A stretch of 64,000 nt of DNA from Streptococcus pneumoniae. GTDB lineage: Bacteria > Bacillota > Bacilli > Lactobacillales > Streptococcaceae. This document shows positions 16,700 through 24,987 of this stretch, piece after piece; position 1 is the stretch's first letter, and the number at the start of each line of letters is the position of its first letter. A program made the translations under genes and the position numbers. The DNA lies in NCBI RefSeq assembly GCF_001113365.1, contig NZ_CKYA01000006.1, positions 80,684 through 144,683 on the forward strand, given 5' to 3'. Below the pieces are notes generated by a model, which was not told the DNA's origin, made no database searches, and saw only the letters and a program-made list of their open reading frames with translations.

Positions 16700-17176
16700 A
16701 TGGTCTGTAATCTCAATACGACCAATCTTGCTCAAGTTGATGGCGGTTATCTCATCAAACAGGGTGATGTGGCTTCCACCTTTGGTTTTGCCCTCTTAGA
16801 CGAAGACTACCAAGTGATTTCCTCTCTGGAAGGGGAGGAGGCGCTGATCAGTCTGACCAAGGAGGGCTACCAGTGGAAGAAGCAGGTAGCTGTCACCAGT
16901 CAAGGCGTGAGTTTTCATCTGGACGCTATCTTGCCGATTGGGAGTTATCGCTTGGAAATCACGGCTGGAGGCTATGTTTTCCCCAGTGATAAATCTGTCC
17001 ATATCAAGATAGTCGCCTCAGATAAGGAATTGGTCACAGAAGAAGTCCATGCTTTAAAAGAGCTGGATATTGCAAAAGAAGTCGAAAAACAGCTTGCAGG
17101 TAGAACTGTAGGCGAGAGCCCAGCAGGTCAGGAATTGCCAGACCTGCTCTTTTATTACAATTTAGGAAAGGTGTAA
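16700..17176 (+). CDS. BppU-like baseplate upper protein, N-terminal-domain type
   Basis: 158 residues: NTTNLAQVDGGYLIKQGDVAST, then beta-rich repeats with LPIGSYRLEITAGGYVFPSD and KIVASDKELVTEEVHALKEL. This matches the N-terminal domain of BppU (DUF2479-like) baseplate proteins, which attach fibres to the tail tip. The equivalent P2 protein is 57857-58330. It sits ahead of the short fibre genes 17183 and 17500. Confidence 0.7.
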   Translation: MVCNLNTTNLAQVDGGYLIKQGDVASTFGFALLDEDYQVISSLEGEEALISLTKEGYQWKKQVAVTSQGVSFHLDAILPIGSYRLEITAGGYVFPSDKSVHIKIVASDKELVTEEVHALKELDIAKEVEKQLAGRTVGESPAGQELPDLLFYYNLGKV

Positions 17177-17182
17177 CACAAA

Positions 17183-17503
17183 ATGGATACTACAAAATTA
17201 ACAGCATTCGCACAGGCAGTGGGGGAAGATAACAAAAAGGTAAACGAAGAGCTGAAAACGAAAGTCAGCACGTCTGCCATGAACCAAGCTATCTCTCAAG
17301 CTAAATCCGAGGTTAAGGCTGAAATCTTGGGTGAAGGAGCGCCTGAGAATCTGGATACGCTGAAAGAAATCGCGGAAAAAATCACAAGTATGGGACAAGA
17401 TGAAAATAGCGCACTTCTTGGCAAAGTAACTGAAGTCAGCGGACGTGTAGACCAGATTGCCAATGTTGACTTGGTCGCAACCTATAACGCAGCGAAAGCG
17501 TGA
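17183..17503 (+). CDS. Short helical fibre segment protein
   Basis: 106 residues, mostly helical (TKVSTSAMNQAISQAKSEVKAEIL), containing GAPENLDTLKEIAEKITSM, a motif common in phage tail fibres. Ends RVDQIANVDLVATYNAAKA. Near-identical to P2 58336-58668. Its stop overlaps the GTG start of the following gene (GTGA), so the pair is translated together and probably forms one fibre. Confidence 0.65.
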   Translation: MDTTKLTAFAQAVGEDNKKVNEELKTKVSTSAMNQAISQAKSEVKAEILGEGAPENLDTLKEIAEKITSMGQDENSALLGKVTEVSGRVDQIANVDLVATYNAAKA

Positions 17504-18291
17504 GTGCTATGAGTAACCTTGAAAATCTAGCAACAGCTATTGGTAGGGATGTCAAGGCTATCAAAGAAGACTCAGAGCTAAAGGATAGGGAGGTTCAGGG
17601 AAGGCTGGACTCCCTTGAGAGTAGACCGAGAGTCAATCCAGAAATCCTCGTTACAAAAGCGGAGCTGGAAGAGAAAGGCTACTTGACCTCCCACCAAGAC
17701 TTGTCTACTTATGCCCAAAAATGGGAGTTGTACAATGATATCCCCATCAAGGCTAGGATTTCCGCCTTGGAAAATCGCCCGTCATTTGACAATCTGACCT
17801 CCAGTCAGAGAGAAAGCTTAAAAGGGGAAAATGGGCATAGTTTGAATGCCAGCGTTCGTATTGAGGGTTCTTATAAGAATGGCTCTACTAGCCAATTGAA
17901 TCTGTTTGCGGATGTATTCTACGATGGCGAAGCAGTCACGAGTGGCTATACTCTTGATTATTACTACCGTGGTTTTGGGAATAATAGCTGGGGTGTTTTG
18001 AGAAATCAAACGCCTGATGCAAATGGTAAATTTGGTCAGTGGAATGCTACTCAGCGCTCTGGTGGCTGGTTCGAAGTCCGCATTGAAGTGAATTATAGAG
18101 GATTGAGAGCCTCTGCTTTTACCCATTTAGATAATGTTAACGATGGCGAACGAGGCGCAACGGGGGCGCCTGGTCAGAACATTGTCAATCAGAACGGTTC
18201 GCAGGCACTCAACTATTGGGCAGGTACGCAAGAGCAGTACGATGCTATTACTACCAAAGACCCTCACACGATTTACGATATTTTTAAGTAG
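17500..18291 (+). CDS. Tail fibre protein with beta-sandwich tip
   Basis: 263 residues. Helical N-terminus (SNLENLATAIGRDVKAIKED), then a compact domain GHSLNASVRIEGSYKNGSTSQL...SGYTLDYYYRGFGNN, ending in a short collagen-like piece (GERGATGAPGQNI) and YDAITTKDPHTIYDIFK. The central domain is shared with P2 58665-59462 and with the P2 collagen protein 53913-54695. GTG 17500 overlaps the upstream stop; ATG 17509 is an alternative start. Confidence 0.75.
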   Translation: MSAMSNLENLATAIGRDVKAIKEDSELKDREVQGRLDSLESRPRVNPEILVTKAELEEKGYLTSHQDLSTYAQKWELYNDIPIKARISALENRPSFDNLTSSQRESLKGENGHSLNASVRIEGSYKNGSTSQLNLFADVFYDGEAVTSGYTLDYYYRGFGNNSWGVLRNQTPDANGKFGQWNATQRSGGWFEVRIEVNYRGLRASAFTHLDNVNDGERGATGAPGQNIVNQNGSQALNYWAGTQEQYDAITTKDPHTIYDIFK

Positions 18292-18299
18292 GTGAAGCT

Positions 18300-18674
18300 A
18301 TGAGAGATAGAGTAAGAATCATGTTAGGAAGTAGAGAGATTGTCAAGCGCTATATTGGCGATAGGTTGGTGTGGAAATTGGATCCGCTACAAAAAATCAC
18401 GATCGTTGGTATTGAAACGAAATTATATGGTAGATTCATTGCGTTTCGTGTTAATGATCATTCTTCAAAATTTAATGGTAAGGTTATTAAAAAAATCCAT
18501 ATCGACGGCGCTAAAGAGGTTCTAAGAATACCTTCAAATTCCCAAACGCCACAATTATCAGGAAGTTCAATGTACATCAATAATATCAACGAAGATATTA
18601 AGAGATATTTCTCTGAAAACGGAGCTAGTAGTAGCGATTTCAAGTTTATGAATATTATATTTTTTGTTGAATAG
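18300..18674 (+). CDS. Small tail-tip protein, conserved N-terminus with variable tail (second P1 copy)
   Basis: 124 residues. Begins MRDRVRIMLGSREIVKRYIG then DRLVW, matching the openings of the genes at 13617, 54704 and 59465, while the remaining about 95 residues are unlike any of them. Placed at the end of the fibre cluster just before the holin. Unknown function; the pattern suggests an exchangeable exposed domain on a fixed anchor. Confidence 0.55.
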   Translation: MRDRVRIMLGSREIVKRYIGDRLVWKLDPLQKITIVGIETKLYGRFIAFRVNDHSSKFNGKVIKKIHIDGAKEVLRIPSNSQTPQLSGSSMYINNINEDIKRYFSENGASSSDFKFMNIIFFVE

Positions 18675-18687
18675 AAAGGAAAAACAT

Positions 18688-19017
18688 ATGACACAATTTA
18701 ATGAATTTATCATTGCCTTTGCGACAGGCTTTTTAGCAGTAGCAGTAGGCGGTATTGTAAAGGCAGTGAAAGACTACCTTTTGCGTAAAGGAGGAGAGAA
18801 AGCGGTTATTATCGCTGAAATCCTAGCTAAAAATGCAGTCAATGCAGTTGAGCAGGTCGCCACTGAAACAGGCTACAAGGGAGATGAAAAACTGGCACAG
18901 GCTCGTACTAAAATCCGTACTGAGTTGACCAAATATAATATCAGCATGACGGACAAGGACTTGGATACCTTTGTAGAGTCAGCCGTGAAGCAGATGAATG
19001 ACGCTTGGAGGGAGTAA
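18688..19017 (+). CDS. Phage holin (LLH-like family)
   Basis: 109 residues: N-terminal membrane helix (FIIAFATGFLAVAVGGIVKAV), basic patch (KDYLLRKGGEKA), then a soluble helical domain with ATETGYKGDEKLAQARTKI and the ending TFVESAVKQMNDAWRE. This is the LL-H-like holin layout. Holins open the membrane at lysis so the lysin reaches the wall. Start ATG 18688 follows AGAAAGGA. Lysin gene starts 2 nt after its stop. Confidence 0.78.
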   Translation: MTQFNEFIIAFATGFLAVAVGGIVKAVKDYLLRKGGEKAVIIAEILAKNAVNAVEQVATETGYKGDEKLAQARTKIRTELTKYNISMTDKDLDTFVESAVKQMNDAWRE

Positions 19018-19019
19018 GG

Positions 19020-19976
19020 ATGGATATCGATACAAGCAGACTACGTACAGGCTTGCCACAAGTCGGAGTGCAACCTTATAGACAAGTACATGCTCACTCA
19101 ACAGGCAACCGCAACTCAACAGCTCAGAATGAGGCGGACTACCACTATAGAAAGGACCCTGAACTTGGGTTCTTTTCTCATGTCGTTGGTAACGGTCGTG
19201 TCATGCAGGTCGGACCTGTAAATAACGGCTCGTGGGATGTTGGGGGCGGTTGGAATGCGGAAAGCTATGCAGCAGTTGAATTGATTGAAAGCCATTCAAC
19301 TAAAGAAGAGTTCATGACAGACTATCGCCTTTATATCGAATTGCTACGAAACCTATCTGATGAAGCAGGTTTGCCTAAAACGCTTGATACAAGCAGTTTG
19401 GAAGGTATCAAAACGCATGAATACTGTACCAATAACCAACCAGACAACCATTCAGACCACATTGACCCTTATCCATATCTAGCCAAATGGGGCATTAGCC
19501 GTGAACAGTTCAAGCAGGATATTGAAAATGGCTTGATAATTGAAGTAGGCTGGAAGAAGAACGATACAGGCTATTGGTATGTACACTCAGACGGCTCTTA
19601 TCCAAAAGATAAGTTTGAGAAAATCAACGGAACCTGGTATTACTTCGACGGCTCAGGCTATATGCTTGCAGACCGCTGGAAGAAGCACTCAGACGGCAAC
19701 TGGTACTACTTTGACCAATCAGGCGAGATGGCCACAGGTTGGAAGAAAATCGCTGAGAAGTGGTATTATTTTGACACAGAGGGCTCTATGAAGACAGGAT
19801 GGGTCAAGTACAAGGACACCTGGTATTATCTTGACGGTAAAGAAGGCGCTATGGTATCAAACGCCTTCGTCCAGTCCGCAGACGGAACAGGCTGGTACTA
19901 CATCAAACCAGACGGAACAATGGCTGATAAACCAGAGTTCACAGTAGAGCCAGACGGCTTGATTACAGTTAAATAA
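19020..19976 (+). CDS. lytA: LytA-like choline-binding N-acetylmuramoyl-L-alanine amidase (endolysin)
   Basis: 318 residues, the same length as pneumococcal LytA and collinear with it. Amidase domain: residues equivalent to the LytA active site are all present (His26, Glu87, His133, His147, Asp149). C-terminal half is choline-binding repeats of the type GTWYYFDGSGYMLADRWKKH, GNWYYFDQSGEMATGWKKI, and ends DGLITVK. It cleaves the lactyl-amide bond of peptidoglycan and binds wall choline. No signal peptide. ATG 19020 follows GGAGGGAGTAAGG. In phage context this is the host-lysis enzyme; the name lytA is by homology and this is the prophage copy, not necessarily the chromosomal autolysin. Confidence 0.93.
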   Translation: MDIDTSRLRTGLPQVGVQPYRQVHAHSTGNRNSTAQNEADYHYRKDPELGFFSHVVGNGRVMQVGPVNNGSWDVGGGWNAESYAAVELIESHSTKEEFMTDYRLYIELLRNLSDEAGLPKTLDTSSLEGIKTHEYCTNNQPDNHSDHIDPYPYLAKWGISREQFKQDIENGLIIEVGWKKNDTGYWYVHSDGSYPKDKFEKINGTWYYFDGSGYMLADRWKKHSDGNWYYFDQSGEMATGWKKIAEKWYYFDTEGSMKTGWVKYKDTWYYLDGKEGAMVSNAFVQSADGTGWYYIKPDGTMADKPEFTVEPDGLITVK

Positions 19977-20008
19977 ATAGAAAGGAAACTTTCTAAAATG
20001 TTCTTTCA

Positions 20009-20035
20009 CCGCAGGCTTAGGCTTGCGGTTTTTTT
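20009..20035 (+). terminator. Terminator after the P1 lysin
   Basis: CCGCAGGC pairs with GCTTGCGG (one G-T pair) around a TTAG loop, followed by seven T. The same hairpin with a TCAG loop ends the P2 lysin gene (60974-61001), so both lysis cassettes end in the same module. Confidence 0.9.
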
Positions 20036-20192
20036 ATTTTGCAAAAACAGGCATTTTGAACGATTAGAAACAGAAATTACAATCCTATTGTTCAAAAAAG
20101 CGTTTACATGAAGAATAGGGAGGTGTTTTATTAAAAATAAAAACAGTGAAATGAGTCACTGATCCTTTTGTAAACTATTAGAATTAAATTAA

Positions 20193-20279
20193 AACCTTCT
20201 CAACTATACGGGCAAGTATGAGTATGAAAATGAATACGAAGATGAATACGATTTAAAAAAGCGATGGAAATTAGTGTAA
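20193..20279 (+). pseudogene. Orphan C-terminal gene tail near the P1 right end
   Basis: A frame opening after a stop at 20190 and ending TAA at 20277 has no start codon and encodes 28 residues with a striking repetitive acidic stretch (GKYEYENEYEDEYDLKKRWK). It may be the 3' end of a gene cut by prophage integration or deletion. The rest of 20036-20330 is AT-rich with no gene I can support; the P1 attachment site should be here. Confidence 0.3.
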
Positions 20280-20335
20280 ATGATTTTAACGAAAAATAAG
20301 TAAAAATTCAACTATTTACAAGTGATGATAACTAT

Positions 20336-20364
20336 TTGTAAACGTTTTTCACTTATGGTATAAT
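20336..20364 (+). promoter_or_regulatory. Promoter of the relQ operon
   Basis: TTGTAA, 17-nt spacer, TATAAT, with a TGG extended -10. An inverted repeat TTTACAA (20315-20321) / TTGTAAA (20336-20342) overlaps the -35 box and could be an operator. Transcription would start near 20371, about 77 nt upstream of relQ. Confidence 0.8.
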
Positions 20365-20447
20365 AAGCATTGTATTTATTGTATATGAATCTGGAGAAAA
20401 AATCAAAGATATTTTTGACGGATAAATATGAGGACAAGGGAGAATAT

Positions 20448-21119
20448 ATGACCTTAGAATGGGAAGAATTTCTAGATCCTTACATTCAAGCTGTTGGTGA
20501 GTTAAAGATTAAACTACGTGGTATTCGTAAGCAATATCGTAAGCAAAATAAGCACTCTCCGATTGAGTTTGTGACTGGTCGGGTCAAGCCAATTGAGAGT
20601 ATAAAAGAAAAAATGGCCCGTCGCGGTATTACTTATGCGACCTTGGAACACGATTTGCAAGATATTGCTGGTTTACGTGTGATGGTTCAGTTTGTAGATG
20701 ACGTCCGAGAAGTGGTGGAAATTTTGCACAAGCGTCAGGATATGCGGATCATACAGGAGCGAGATTACATTACTCATCGAAAGGCATCAGGCTACCGTTC
20801 CTATCACGTGGTAGTAGAATATACGGTTGATACCATCAATGGAGCCAAGACGATTTTGGCGGAAATTCAGATTCGTACTTTGGCCATGAATTTCTGGGCA
20901 ACGATAGAACATTCTCTCAACTACAAGTACCAAGGGGATTTCCCAGAAGAGATTAAGAAGAGACTGGAAATTACTGCCAAAATTGCCCATCAGTTGGATG
21001 AAGAAATGGGTAAAATTCGAGATGATATCCAGGAAGCCCAGGCTCTTTTTGATCCCTTGAGTAGAAAATTAAATGACGGTGTAGGAAACAGTGACGATAC
21101 AGATGAAGAATACAGGTAA
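20448..21119 (+). CDS. relQ: Small alarmone synthetase (GTP pyrophosphokinase)
   Basis: 223 residues. Single RelA/SpoT synthetase domain: HSPIEFVTGRVKPIESIKEK, DLQDIAGLRVMVQFVDDV, RKASGYRSYHVVVEY and EIQIRTLAMNFWATIEHSLN are the ATP and GTP binding and catalytic segments. No hydrolase, TGS or ACT domain, so it is a RelQ-type small synthetase making (p)ppGpp, typically in response to metabolic or wall stress. First gene of the relQ-nadK-rluE-pta operon known in streptococci. ATG 20448 (AGGACAAGGGAGA upstream) gives the family length; an upstream ATG at 20370 sits at the transcription start. Confidence 0.93.
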   Translation: MTLEWEEFLDPYIQAVGELKIKLRGIRKQYRKQNKHSPIEFVTGRVKPIESIKEKMARRGITYATLEHDLQDIAGLRVMVQFVDDVREVVEILHKRQDMRIIQERDYITHRKASGYRSYHVVVEYTVDTINGAKTILAEIQIRTLAMNFWATIEHSLNYKYQGDFPEEIKKRLEITAKIAHQLDEEMGKIRDDIQEAQALFDPLSRKLNDGVGNSDDTDEEYR

Positions 21120-21921
21120 ACGAATTGATCTGATAGCCAATAGAAAACCGCAGAGTCAAAGGGTTTTGTATGAATTGCGAGATCGTTTGAAGAGAAATCA
21201 GTTTATACTCAATGATAGCAGTCCGGACATTGTCATTTCCATTGGTGGAGATGGCATGCTCTTGTCGGCCTTTCATAAGTACGAAGACCAACTTGATAAG
21301 GTACGCTTTATCGGTCTTCATACAGGACATCTGGGCTTTTATACCGATTATCGTGATTTTGAGTTGGATAAGTTAATGACCAATTTGCAGCTAGATACCG
21401 GAGCAAGGGTTTCTTACCCTGTTCTAAATGTGAAGGTTTTTCTTGGAAATGGAGAGGTCAAGATTTTTCGTGCCCTCAATGAAGCCAGCATCCGCAGGTC
21501 TGATCGAACCATGGTGGCAGATATTGTCATCAATGGTGTTCCCTTTGAACGTTTTCGTGGAGACGGGCTAACAGTTTCGACACCGACTGGTAGTACTGCT
21601 TATAACAAGTCTCTTGGCGGTGCTGTTTTACACCCTACCATTGAAGCTTTGCAATTAACGGAGATTGCCAGCCTTAATAATCGTGTCTATCGAACGCTGG
21701 GCTCTTCCATTATTGTGCCTAAGAAGGATAAGATTGAACTCATTCCAACAAGAAATGATTACCACACCATTTCGGTTGACAATAGTGTCTATTCTTTTCG
21801 TAGTATCGAGCGAATCGAGTATCAAATTGATCATCATAAGATTCACTTTGTCGCGACTCCTAGCCATACCAGTTTCTGGAACCGTGTTAAGGATGCCTTT
21901 ATCGGCGAGGTGGACGAATGA
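21103..21921 (+). CDS. nadK: NAD kinase
   Basis: 272 residues. GGDG phosphate-binding motif at residues 48-51 (IVISIGGDGMLLS), the NEASIRR segment, and GDGLTVSTPTGSTAYNKSLGG near residue 155. Phosphorylates NAD to NADP. ATG 21103 lies inside the end of relQ (17-nt overlap); GTG 21091 would add four residues not expected in the family. Overlaps rluE by 4 nt. Confidence 0.93.
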   Translation: MKNTGKRIDLIANRKPQSQRVLYELRDRLKRNQFILNDSSPDIVISIGGDGMLLSAFHKYEDQLDKVRFIGLHTGHLGFYTDYRDFELDKLMTNLQLDTGARVSYPVLNVKVFLGNGEVKIFRALNEASIRRSDRTMVADIVINGVPFERFRGDGLTVSTPTGSTAYNKSLGGAVLHPTIEALQLTEIASLNNRVYRTLGSSIIVPKKDKIELIPTRNDYHTISVDNSVYSFRSIERIEYQIDHHKIHFVATPSHTSFWNRVKDAFIGEVDE

Positions 21922-22814
21922 GGTTTGAATTTATCGCAGATGAACATGTCAAGGTTAAGACCTTCTTAAAAAAGCACGAGGTTTCTAAGGGGCTTCTGGC
22001 CAAGATTAAGTTTCGAGGCGGAGCTATTCTGGTCAATGACCAACCGCAAAATGCAACGTTCTTATTGGATATTGGGGACCGCGTTACTATTGATATTCCC
22101 GCTGAGGAAGGCTTTGAAACTCTAGAAGCTATCGAGCGCCCACTGGATATTCTCTATGAGGATGACCATTTTCTAGTCTTGAATAAACCCTATGGAGTGG
22201 CTTCTATTCCTAGTGTCAATCACTCCAATACCATTGCCAATTTTATCAAGGGTTACTACGTCAAGCAAAATTACGAAAATCAGCAGGTTCACATTGTAAC
22301 CAGGCTTGATAGAGATACTTCTGGCTTGATGCTCTTTGCCAAGCACGGCTATGCCCATGCACGATTAGACAAGCAGTTGCAGAAGAAGTCCATTGAAAAA
22401 CGCTACTTTGCTTTGGTTAAAGGTGATGGTCACTTGGAGTCAGAGGGGGAAATTATTGCTCCGATTGCGCGTGATGAAGAGTCCATTATCACCAGAAGAG
22501 TGGCTAAAGGTGGAAAGTATGCCCATACTTCCTACAAGATTGTCGCTTCCTATGGAAATATTCACTTGGTCGATATTCGCCTGCACACTGGGCGAACCCA
22601 CCAAATCCGAGTCCATTTTTCTCATATTGGTTTTCCTTTGTTGGGAGATGATTTGTACGGTGGTAGTCTGGACGATGGCATTCAACGTCAGGCTCTGCAT
22701 TGCCATTTCCTATCTTTTTATCATCCATTTTTAGAGCAGGACTTGCAGTTAGAAAGTCCCTTGCCGGATGATTTCAGTAACCTAATTACCCAGTTATCAA
22801 CTAATACTCTATAA
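21918..22814 (+). CDS. rluE: RluD-family pseudouridine synthase
   Basis: 298 residues. Catalytic motif TRLDRDTSGLMLFAK (Asp of the HRLD-type loop), preceded by LNKPYGVASIPS and followed by LHTGRTHQIRVHFSHIGFPLLGD. N-terminal S4-like segment (FRGGAILVNDQPQNATFLLDIGD). Converts specific uridines of 23S rRNA to pseudouridine; the exact position cannot be read from sequence. The symbol follows the usual streptococcal operon name. Confidence 0.88.
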   Translation: MRFEFIADEHVKVKTFLKKHEVSKGLLAKIKFRGGAILVNDQPQNATFLLDIGDRVTIDIPAEEGFETLEAIERPLDILYEDDHFLVLNKPYGVASIPSVNHSNTIANFIKGYYVKQNYENQQVHIVTRLDRDTSGLMLFAKHGYAHARLDKQLQKKSIEKRYFALVKGDGHLESEGEIIAPIARDEESIITRRVAKGGKYAHTSYKIVASYGNIHLVDIRLHTGRTHQIRVHFSHIGFPLLGDDLYGGSLDDGIQRQALHCHFLSFYHPFLEQDLQLESPLPDDFSNLITQLSTNTL

Positions 22815-22857
22815 AAAGTAATTCAGAGTATAATTTATTTTTTAAAGGAGAAAACTC

Positions 22858-23832
22858 ATGGAAGTTTTTGAAAGTCTCAAAGCCAACCTTGTTGGTAAAA
22901 ATGCTCGTATCGTTCTGCCTGAAGGGGAAGAGCCACGTATTCTTCAAGCGACTAAACGCTTGGTAAAAGAAACAGAAGTGATTCCTGTTTTGCTTGGAAA
23001 TCCTGAAAAAATTAAAATTTATCTTGAAATTGAAGGGATCATGGATGGTTATGAAGTCATTGACCCTCAACATTATCCTCAATTTGAAGAAATGGTTGTT
23101 GCCTTGGTAGAGCGTCGCAAGGGCAAAATGTCTGAAGAAGAGGCACGCAAGGTTTTGGTTGAAGACGTCAACTATTTTGGTGTTATGTTGGTTTACTTGG
23201 GCTTGGTTGATGGAATGGTGTCAGGAGCGATTCACTCAACAGCTTCAACAGTACGTCCAGCCCTTCAAATCATCAAAACTCGTCCAAATGTGACTCGTAC
23301 TTCAGGTGCCTTCCTCATGGTTCGTGGTACGGAACGTTACCTATTTGGAGACTGTGCTATCAATATCAATCCTGATGCAGAAGCTTTGGCTGAAATTGCC
23401 ATCAACTCAGCAATTACAGCTAAGATGTTTGGCATCGAACCTAAAATTGCTATGCTAAGCTATTCTACTAAAGGTTCAGGATTTGGAGAAAGTGTTGATA
23501 AGGTTGTTGAAGCAACTAAAATTGCTCACGACTTGCGTCCTGACCTTGAAATCGATGGTGAGTTGCAATTTGATGCAGCCTTTGTTCCAGAAACTGCAGC
23601 TTTGAAAGCTCCTGGAAGTACGGTAGCTGGTCAAGCAAATGTCTTCATCTTCCCAGGTATCGAGGCAGGAAATATCGGCTACAAGATGGCAGAACGTCTT
23701 GGTGGCTTTGCGGCAGTAGGTCCTGTTTTGCAAGGTTTGAACAAGCCAGTTAACGACCTCTCTCGTGGATGTAATGCAGATGATGTCTACAAGTTAACCC
23801 TTATCACAGCAGCTCAAGCTGTTCATCAATAG
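22858..23832 (+). CDS. pta: Phosphate acetyltransferase
   Basis: 324 residues, the length of single-domain bacterial Pta. Interconverts acetyl-CoA and acetyl phosphate in overflow metabolism with acetate kinase. Diagnostic stretches: VRPALQIIKTRPNVTRTSGA, GDCAININPDAEALAEIA, GSGFGESVDKV, GYKMAERLGGFAAVGPVLQG. Strong RBS (AAAGGAG). A TATAAT at 22829-22834 lies just upstream without a good -35, so pta may have its own weak promoter besides read-through from relQ. Confidence 0.95.
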   Translation: MEVFESLKANLVGKNARIVLPEGEEPRILQATKRLVKETEVIPVLLGNPEKIKIYLEIEGIMDGYEVIDPQHYPQFEEMVVALVERRKGKMSEEEARKVLVEDVNYFGVMLVYLGLVDGMVSGAIHSTASTVRPALQIIKTRPNVTRTSGAFLMVRGTERYLFGDCAININPDAEALAEIAINSAITAKMFGIEPKIAMLSYSTKGSGFGESVDKVVEATKIAHDLRPDLEIDGELQFDAAFVPETAALKAPGSTVAGQANVFIFPGIEAGNIGYKMAERLGGFAAVGPVLQGLNKPVNDLSRGCNADDVYKLTLITAAQAVHQ

Positions 23833-23879
23833 TGAAAACTATAAAGCGATATACTATGCTATACTGTAGTTATGAAACT

Positions 23880-23940
23880 ATGTACGAAAAGCATTGCCAT
23901 TAACTCCTGAGAACTAAATTACTGATTGGTGTCAAAAAGG
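23880..23940 (+). pseudogene. Relic of an IS transposase 5' end
   Basis: ATG 23880 begins a decayed copy of a sequence that recurs on the minus strand at 61724-61822: both contain an AGCA-TGC-A-TAACTCCTGAGAAC-type block followed by TAAATTACT and ATTGGTG. The better copy encodes YEKAMQLTPENFKLLIGAEK, resembling the N-terminus of IS5-group transposases (IS1381-like). This copy is frameshifted and short. Confidence 0.4.
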
Positions 23941-24032
23941 ACAACTTCCAAGCGATGATATCCTGTCTATATACGACCTATAGAAATCTGTAGTATACAT
24001 GTCCGTAAAACGATAAATTCCCTTTTGGATTT

Positions 24033-24139
24033 TATACTCAATAAAAATCAAAGAGCAAACTAGAAAGCTAGGCGCAGGCAGTACTTGAGTACGACAAGCC
24101 GACGCTGATATGGTTTGAATTTGATTTTTGAAGAGTATT
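24033..24139. repeat. RUP-like miniature inverted-repeat element
   Basis: 107 bp, the published length of the pneumococcal RUP element. The ends TATACTCAATAAAAATCAAA and TTTGATTTTTGAAGAGTAT are near-perfect inverted repeats, and the interior (GAGCAAACTAGAAAGCTAG) is of RUP type. These non-coding elements are thought to be moved by IS630-Spn1 transposase. It lies between convergent pta and ybaB. Confidence 0.75.
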
Positions 24140-24171
24140 AAATGAGTATGAAAAGAGAATTTTTTCATGAG

Positions 24172-24222
24172 AAAACGCATAATATTGAGTGTTTTGACAC
24201 CTGCTATTATGCGTTTTTTATA
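24172..24222. terminator. Bidirectional terminator between pta and ybaB
   Basis: AAAACGCATAATA (24172-24184) pairs perfectly with TATTATGCGTTTT (24205-24217), giving 13 bp with a 20-nt loop and T-rich or A-rich flanks on both strands. It would end ybaB (minus) and any transcript from pta. Confidence 0.85.
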
Positions 24223-24279
24223 ATTTTTGCACCTTTCTTAGCCTTTGTTATCGACAAGTATTGTTCTAGCTCCTTGTTT

Positions 24280-24579
24280 TTAGAATGGCAATTTCCCAGC
24301 GAAAGCACCCAGTTTTTTCTTGGTAGTTTCATCGATTTGTTCAAGAGCAGAGTTGATGGCTTGAACGGTCATATCAGAAAGAGTTTCAAGGTCCTCTGGG
24401 TCAACGATAGCTGGATTGAAATCAATGCTGACAACTTTCTTATCTCCAGTTAAGGTCGCTTGGACAAGGTCTTGAGCAGATTTGCCAACAAATTGCATAG
24501 CTGCAAGTTCAGCTTGACTTTGTTCCATTTGTTTTTGAAGTTTTTGTGCTTGGCGCATCATGTTTTGCATGTTCATCAT
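24280..24579 (-). CDS. ybaB: YbaB/EbfC-family nucleoid-associated protein
   Basis: 99 residues: MMNMQNMMRQAQKLQKQMEQ, the methionine- and glutamine-rich start of this family, followed by VGKSAQDLVQATLTGDKKVVSIDFNP and a C-terminal ALEQIDETTKKKLGAF. Forms small dimers that bind DNA and shape the nucleoid. It is monocistronic and convergent with pta. Confidence 0.9.
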   Translation of the reverse strand: MMNMQNMMRQAQKLQKQMEQSQAELAAMQFVGKSAQDLVQATLTGDKKVVSIDFNPAIVDPEDLETLSDMTVQAINSALEQIDETTKKKLGAFAGKLPF

Positions 24580-24694
24580 AAGATTTCTAAAGTTCCTTTC
24601 ATCTCAAGGGGATAATCCTTGTTGTTAACAAGTGCCTGATTTTCTCTCCTAATTGTTATTAGTAGCATAGCCATCAAGCCCAAGTATTGATTTT

Positions 24695-24703
24695 ATTATA
24701 CCA
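24695..24703 (-). promoter_or_regulatory. Likely ybaB promoter (extended -10)
   Basis: On the minus strand TGGTATAAT, a TGn-extended -10 with consensus TATAAT, about 115 nt upstream of the ybaB start. No clear -35 box, which is acceptable for extended -10 promoters. Confidence 0.6.
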
Positions 24704-24947
24704 TTTTTTTAAGACATAGTCTTTTATTGGTGAGAGTTATTTATGCCAAGGAGTGATTAGAAATAAATTAAAATAATGATTTTTGCTAAGAGGGGCTCTA
24801 TTCTAGTTTCATGGAAATGATTTTACCAAAGGTTCGTATGCTTTGTTTACAAACATGGTACCTCTATCTATTTTTGGATAAATAGTTGTCTATTATTATG
24901 CTAATAGTAAAATCTAAATGGTAGTCTACGATTTTTTAGAAAGAAAA

Positions 24948-24956
24948 TGGTACAAT
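24948..24956 (+). promoter_or_regulatory. Likely promoter of the YoaK-type gene
   Basis: TGGTACAAT forms an extended -10 31 nt before the start codon. The stretch 24704-24940 between the two promoters is AT-rich with no gene seen. Confidence 0.5.
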
Positions 24957-24987
24957 ATTTCTAAGAGAAAATACAATGGGAGGTAAA

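Larger units (their letters stand above)
1..20035 (+). mobile_element. Prophage P1 (late half; left part outside window)
   Basis: A continuous run of plus-strand genes in the order portal, MuF protein, scaffold, capsid, connectors, tail tube, tail chaperones, tape measure, tail tip, fibres, holin, lysin. This is the late region of a long-tailed siphovirus-like temperate phage. Integrase, immunity, replication and terminase genes must lie upstream of the window. The right boundary is placed at the lysin terminator; the true attachment site lies somewhere between about 20036 and the relQ promoter near 20336, and could not be defined because the partner site is not visible. Confidence 0.9.

Noticed and set aside
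23860..24260. CRISPR-like repeats
   Set aside because: Repeats here are the inverted ends of a RUP element and a terminator; no regularly spaced direct repeats with spacers occur in the window.
24142..24453. 103-residue plus-strand frame over ybaB
   Set aside because: Opposite strand of a well-recognised gene and runs through its terminator.
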